A stretch of 64,000 nucleotides of DNA, from the NCBI RefSeq assembly GCF_900110085.1, contig NZ_FOCK01000004.1, positions 124,001 to 188,000 of the forward strand, read 5' to 3'. The notes beneath the pieces are model-generated. The model did not search any database, was not told the origin of the DNA, and worked only from the letters and a program-made list of their open reading frames with translations. The stretch comes from Prevotella sp. ne3005. GTDB taxonomy: Bacteria; Bacteroidota; Bacteroidia; Bacteroidales; Bacteroidaceae. Positions 61,484 to 64,000 of this stretch are shown here, one piece after another (within the stretch, counting starts at the first letter, position 1; every line of letters begins with the position of its first letter). The position numbers and the translations under genes were made by a program.

Positions 61484-62332
61484 TCAGAAACTCTGGAGCC
61501 AAGCTTGCAGCTCGAAGATGACATTGTAATGGAAGGGGAACGACTCGCGATAGCCCCAGCCATGACCGCCTGAGGGGTAGATGTGGATAGAGGCGGGCAC
61601 GTCGTATTTATAGAGTTGTTGATAGTAATTAAAACCGTTGGCGGCTGGCACAGCCTTGTCGTCGTCGCTGAGGGCGAGGAAGGCGCGCGAGGTATTACGG
61701 TTAACCTGCAGCTCATTACTGAACTCCGCCTCAAGTCTTCTCAGTTCTTTCTGGTCTTTCTTGCCGTCAGTGAAGGAGCCGAGGAAATTATCATGAGAGC
61801 CCTTATGGGTGAAACCGAGATCCATGGTGATGACCGGATAGAAGAGAATCTGGAAGTTGGGCGCGGCATCGCCAGAGGCATGGGTGGCGATGGTGGAGGC
61901 GAGGTGTCCACCTGCAGAGAAGCCCATAATGCCCACGTCATTGACATTAACATGCCACTCGGCGGCATGGCGACGCACAGTCTTCATGGCCTCTTCGGCA
62001 TCGGAGATTGGGATAAGGCGATTGCCGTGAGGCATACGGTATTTAAGCACAATAAAGGCGATACCCTGATTATTGAAGAATGTAGCCCACTGGTGACCCT
62101 CATGATCCATGGCAAGATGTGTATATCCACCGCCAGGGCAGCAGACCACAGCACGCCCCGTGGCACGCTTGGCATCAGGCAGATAAACAGTTATTTCTGC
62201 GTGGTCGTTAGTATCAGGGCTGACCACTGTTGCCCCTTTGGGCCATAATTCCATCGTTGTTCCTTTTTGTGAATAGGCGGCTGCCGAACAGGTCAGCAAT
62301 AACGCGGTGAATACTGTTTTTAGACTTTTCAT
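61484..62332 (-). CDS. Secreted alpha/beta-hydrolase esterase
   Basis: 282 residues with signal peptide to about AYSQ22. Oxyanion region VVCCPGGGYTHLA, nucleophile GFSAGGH, acid DDDKAVP and His in SGGHGWGY give a complete triad. This is the BD-FAE/acetylxylan-esterase-like family common in Bacteroidota glycan loci. It is divergent from a second carbohydrate esterase, suggesting a small deacetylation module for acetylated glycans; the actual substrate is unproven. Confidence 0.86.
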   Translation of the reverse strand: MKSLKTVFTALLLTCSAAAYSQKGTTMELWPKGATVVSPDTNDHAEITVYLPDAKRATGRAVVCCPGGGYTHLAMDHEGHQWATFFNNQGIAFIVLKYRMPHGNRLIPISDAEEAMKTVRRHAAEWHVNVNDVGIMGFSAGGHLASTIATHASGDAAPNFQILFYPVITMDLGFTHKGSHDNFLGSFTDGKKDQKELRRLEAEFSNELQVNRNTSRAFLALSDDDKAVPAANGFNYYQQLYKYDVPASIHIYPSGGHGWGYRESFPFHYNVIFELQAWLQSF

Positions 62333-62356
62333 TGTTGGATTTGTATATTTTTGGGT

Positions 62357-62394
62357 GCAAAGATAATAAAATTAATTATTTTTTCGTACCTTTG
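62357..62394. promoter_or_regulatory. Divergent -7 boxes for the two esterase genes
   Basis: Minus-strand TATCTTTGC (62357-62365) for the alpha/beta hydrolase and plus-strand TACCTTTG (62387-62394) for the sialate O-acetylesterase-like gene. Confidence 0.6.
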
Positions 62395-62424
62395 TCCGCT
62401 GAAAAAAAACTTAAAAACCCAAAA

Positions 62425-63879
62425 ATGAAAAAAATTCTCTTAATTGTGGCACTCATGGCACTGGCTATCGGTGTTGAGGCGAAGGTAAGGCTGCCGCACA
62501 TTCTCTGCGACAACATGGTCATACAACAGCAGACTGATGTCCGCCTCTGGGGCTGGGCTGAACCAGGAAAGCAAGTGAAGGTAAAAACCTCATGGAGCGA
62601 GACCACAGCCACGGTAAAGGCTGACAAGGACGGACGCTGGTTGGTAAAGGTAAAGACACCCAAGGCTTCGTACGAGCCACTCAGCATCACTTTTGACGAC
62701 GGTGAGCAGGTAAGCATCAACAATGTGTTGGCCGGCGAGGTGTGGGTCTGTGCAGGACAGTCGAACATGGAGATGCCGGTAAAAGGCTTCTGGATGTGTC
62801 CCGTGGAAGGCTATAATGACGTAGTGGTTGATGCCAAAAAGCATGCAGGCGTGAGAAGCGTGAAGATTCCAAGCACGATGAGTGCTACACCTCAGGACGA
62901 TGCCCAGTGTGCGTGGCGGGTGTGCACGCCAAACACTGTAGGCGACTTCTCGGCCACGGGTTATTTCTTCGCCCGTAAGATGCACGAGGCCCTCGACATA
63001 CCCATCGGACTCATTGAAGCTAATAAAGGAGGTACGCGCGCGGAAAGCTGGCTGACAAAAGAGAATCTGGAGAAGTACACCAACGACCCGACAGACTCGG
63101 TAGAGATCTGTAAGAAATGGTCACAGTGGGACTACCACCGATCACTGCTTTGGGGCAACGGCACATTTAACCCTATTCTGAACTATACGGTGAAGGGAAT
63201 CCTCTATTATCAAGGCTGCTCGAACGTGGGCGACCCTGGTGACCAGTATTCTGAGCGTATGAAGTTATTGGTGGACCAGTGGAGAGGACAATTCGGTCTG
63301 GGTGAGATTCCCTTTTACTTCGTGCAGATTGCACCCTACCGTTATGATGACGACAACAACGCCATCAGCGGTGCCCTGTTACGCGAGCAACAGTTCAAGG
63401 CCTCACAAATCATCCCCAACAGTTCGTTGGTGTGTACCAACGATTTGGTGTATCCCTATGAGTTCTCACAAATCCACCCCACACAAAAACAGCAGGTAGG
63501 TGAGCGGTTGGCCTATACGGCACTGGCCCGTGACTACGGCTTCGAGGGACTGATGTACGAGAGTCCTACCTATAAGGACATGCTGGTGAAGGAGGATGCC
63601 ATCTTCATCCATCTGGACCATAACTACCATACGGACGCACCTTTTGAGGACATACAGGGTTTTGAGATTGCGGGTGAGGATAAAGTGTTCCATCCGGCAA
63701 AAGCCCAGCACTTCTGGCAGCCGGGCGGCGGTTATTGGGACGAAGCCATTAAGATCTCGTCTCCAGAAGTAAAGAAGCCCGTGGCAGTGAGATATTGTTT
63801 CAGGAATTTCCAGATTGGCAACGTAAAAAATGGAGGAAACTTACCACTCTTTCCGTTTAGAACAGACAAGTGGGAGTAA
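62425..63879 (+). CDS. Sialate O-acetylesterase-family (SASA) esterase
   Basis: 484 residues from ATG 62425. Signal peptide to about VEAK. After an N-terminal beta domain comes the nucleophile block GEVWVCAGQSNMEMPV, then LIEANKGGTRAESWL, ILYYQGCSNVGDP and the His block FSQIHPTQKQ, i.e. the SGNH/SASA catalytic layout. Such enzymes remove O-acetyl groups from sialic acid or from plant glycans; in a glycan-degrading Bacteroidota the latter is at least as likely. Ends 15 nt before the next gene. Confidence 0.87.
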   Translation: MKKILLIVALMALAIGVEAKVRLPHILCDNMVIQQQTDVRLWGWAEPGKQVKVKTSWSETTATVKADKDGRWLVKVKTPKASYEPLSITFDDGEQVSINNVLAGEVWVCAGQSNMEMPVKGFWMCPVEGYNDVVVDAKKHAGVRSVKIPSTMSATPQDDAQCAWRVCTPNTVGDFSATGYFFARKMHEALDIPIGLIEANKGGTRAESWLTKENLEKYTNDPTDSVEICKKWSQWDYHRSLLWGNGTFNPILNYTVKGILYYQGCSNVGDPGDQYSERMKLLVDQWRGQFGLGEIPFYFVQIAPYRYDDDNNAISGALLREQQFKASQIIPNSSLVCTNDLVYPYEFSQIHPTQKQQVGERLAYTALARDYGFEGLMYESPTYKDMLVKEDAIFIHLDHNYHTDAPFEDIQGFEIAGEDKVFHPAKAQHFWQPGGGYWDEAIKISSPEVKKPVAVRYCFRNFQIGNVKNGGNLPLFPFRTDKWE

Positions 63880-63894
63880 GACGGCGTTTGAGTT

Positions 63895-64000
63895 ATGAAA
63901 GATCATCCATTAGAACTGTTTCACTTCTGTCCGAAATGCGGGAGTAAGAATTTTGAGATTCATAATGCATTAAGCAGGCATTGTAATGACTGCGGGTTTA
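63895..64000 (+). CDS. Zinc-ribbon protein, probably NUDIX hydrolase, 3'-truncated by window
   Basis: Starts at ATG 63895 and runs off the window. The first 35 residues contain FCPKCGSKNF and HCNDCGF, a zinc ribbon like that preceding the NUDIX domain in a Bacteroidota family with N-terminal HPLELF. The NUDIX part is outside the window, so the call is tentative. Confidence 0.5.
   Translation, partial: MKDHPLELFHFCPKCGSKNFEIHNALSRHCNDCGF

Noticed and set aside
61484..63879. A second full polysaccharide utilization locus
   Set aside because: Only two esterases are visible and no SusC/SusD pair is present before the window ends.

Overview
The window is chromosomal DNA of a member of the Bacteroidota, most likely Bacteroidales and probably Prevotella-like. 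Three things point there. Almost every gene start is preceded by the Bacteroidota -7 box TAnnTTTG(C), often with a TTTG -33 box about 20 nt upstream. There is a SusC/SusD polysaccharide utilization locus with a beta-propeller regulator. Many proteins are lipoproteins or have signal peptides. I cannot name the species from sequence alone.

Layout. (1) 1-4770: the 3' end of an AAA/OLD-like ATPase, then a four-gene operon for an activated nonulosonic (sialic-acid-like) sugar: NeuB-type synthase, PseF-like CMP transferase, Gfo/Idh/MocA oxidoreductase and SDR. (2) 4781-7698, minus strand: a SPASM radical SAM enzyme overlapping its dedicated small lipoprotein, downstream of a MATE exporter. (3) 7764-30837: mostly housekeeping (SSF symporter, argS, RNase H, an ABCG-like transporter, ribD, prmC-recX-comF, pyrE-argH, tRNA-Leu, comM, an AsmA-like protein, and a Fur-HAD-thioesterase operon) with several uncharacterised lipoproteins between.

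(4) 30854-46892: a polysaccharide utilization locus. It has a membrane-spanning propeller/AraC regulator without kinase or receiver domains, a double GH43 enzyme, SusC, SusD, a GH105 unsaturated uronyl hydrolase, a heparinase II/III-like lyase, a DUF2264 protein and a MINPP-like phosphatase. The enzyme set fits plant arabinogalactan or another glucuronic-acid-capped galactan. Two 71-nt sequences that align without gaps precede the GH43 and susC genes and are the best candidate operators for the divergent regulator.

(5) 47055-54238: a TPR/AraC membrane regulator, small envelope proteins, and the operon GH3-like enzyme / Ig-like lipoprotein / DUF3108, whose promoter lies inside a perfect 15-bp inverted repeat. 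(6) 54308-61393: a signalling cluster made of a histidine kinase whose H-box histidine is Asn, two periplasmic-binding-protein receptors lacking output domains, a STAS protein, and a large Cache-HAMP-SpoIIE phosphatase fused to an RsbW-like kinase domain. (7) 61484-64000: two divergent secreted esterases and the start of a zinc-ribbon (probably NUDIX) gene cut by the window end.

The strongest leads for undescribed biology are the duplicated PUL operator with its kinase-less regulator, the self-contained SpoIIE/RsbW/STAS switch beside a kinase with an altered phosphoacceptor, the radical SAM/lipoprotein pair, and the operator-like palindrome in front of the GH3 operon.
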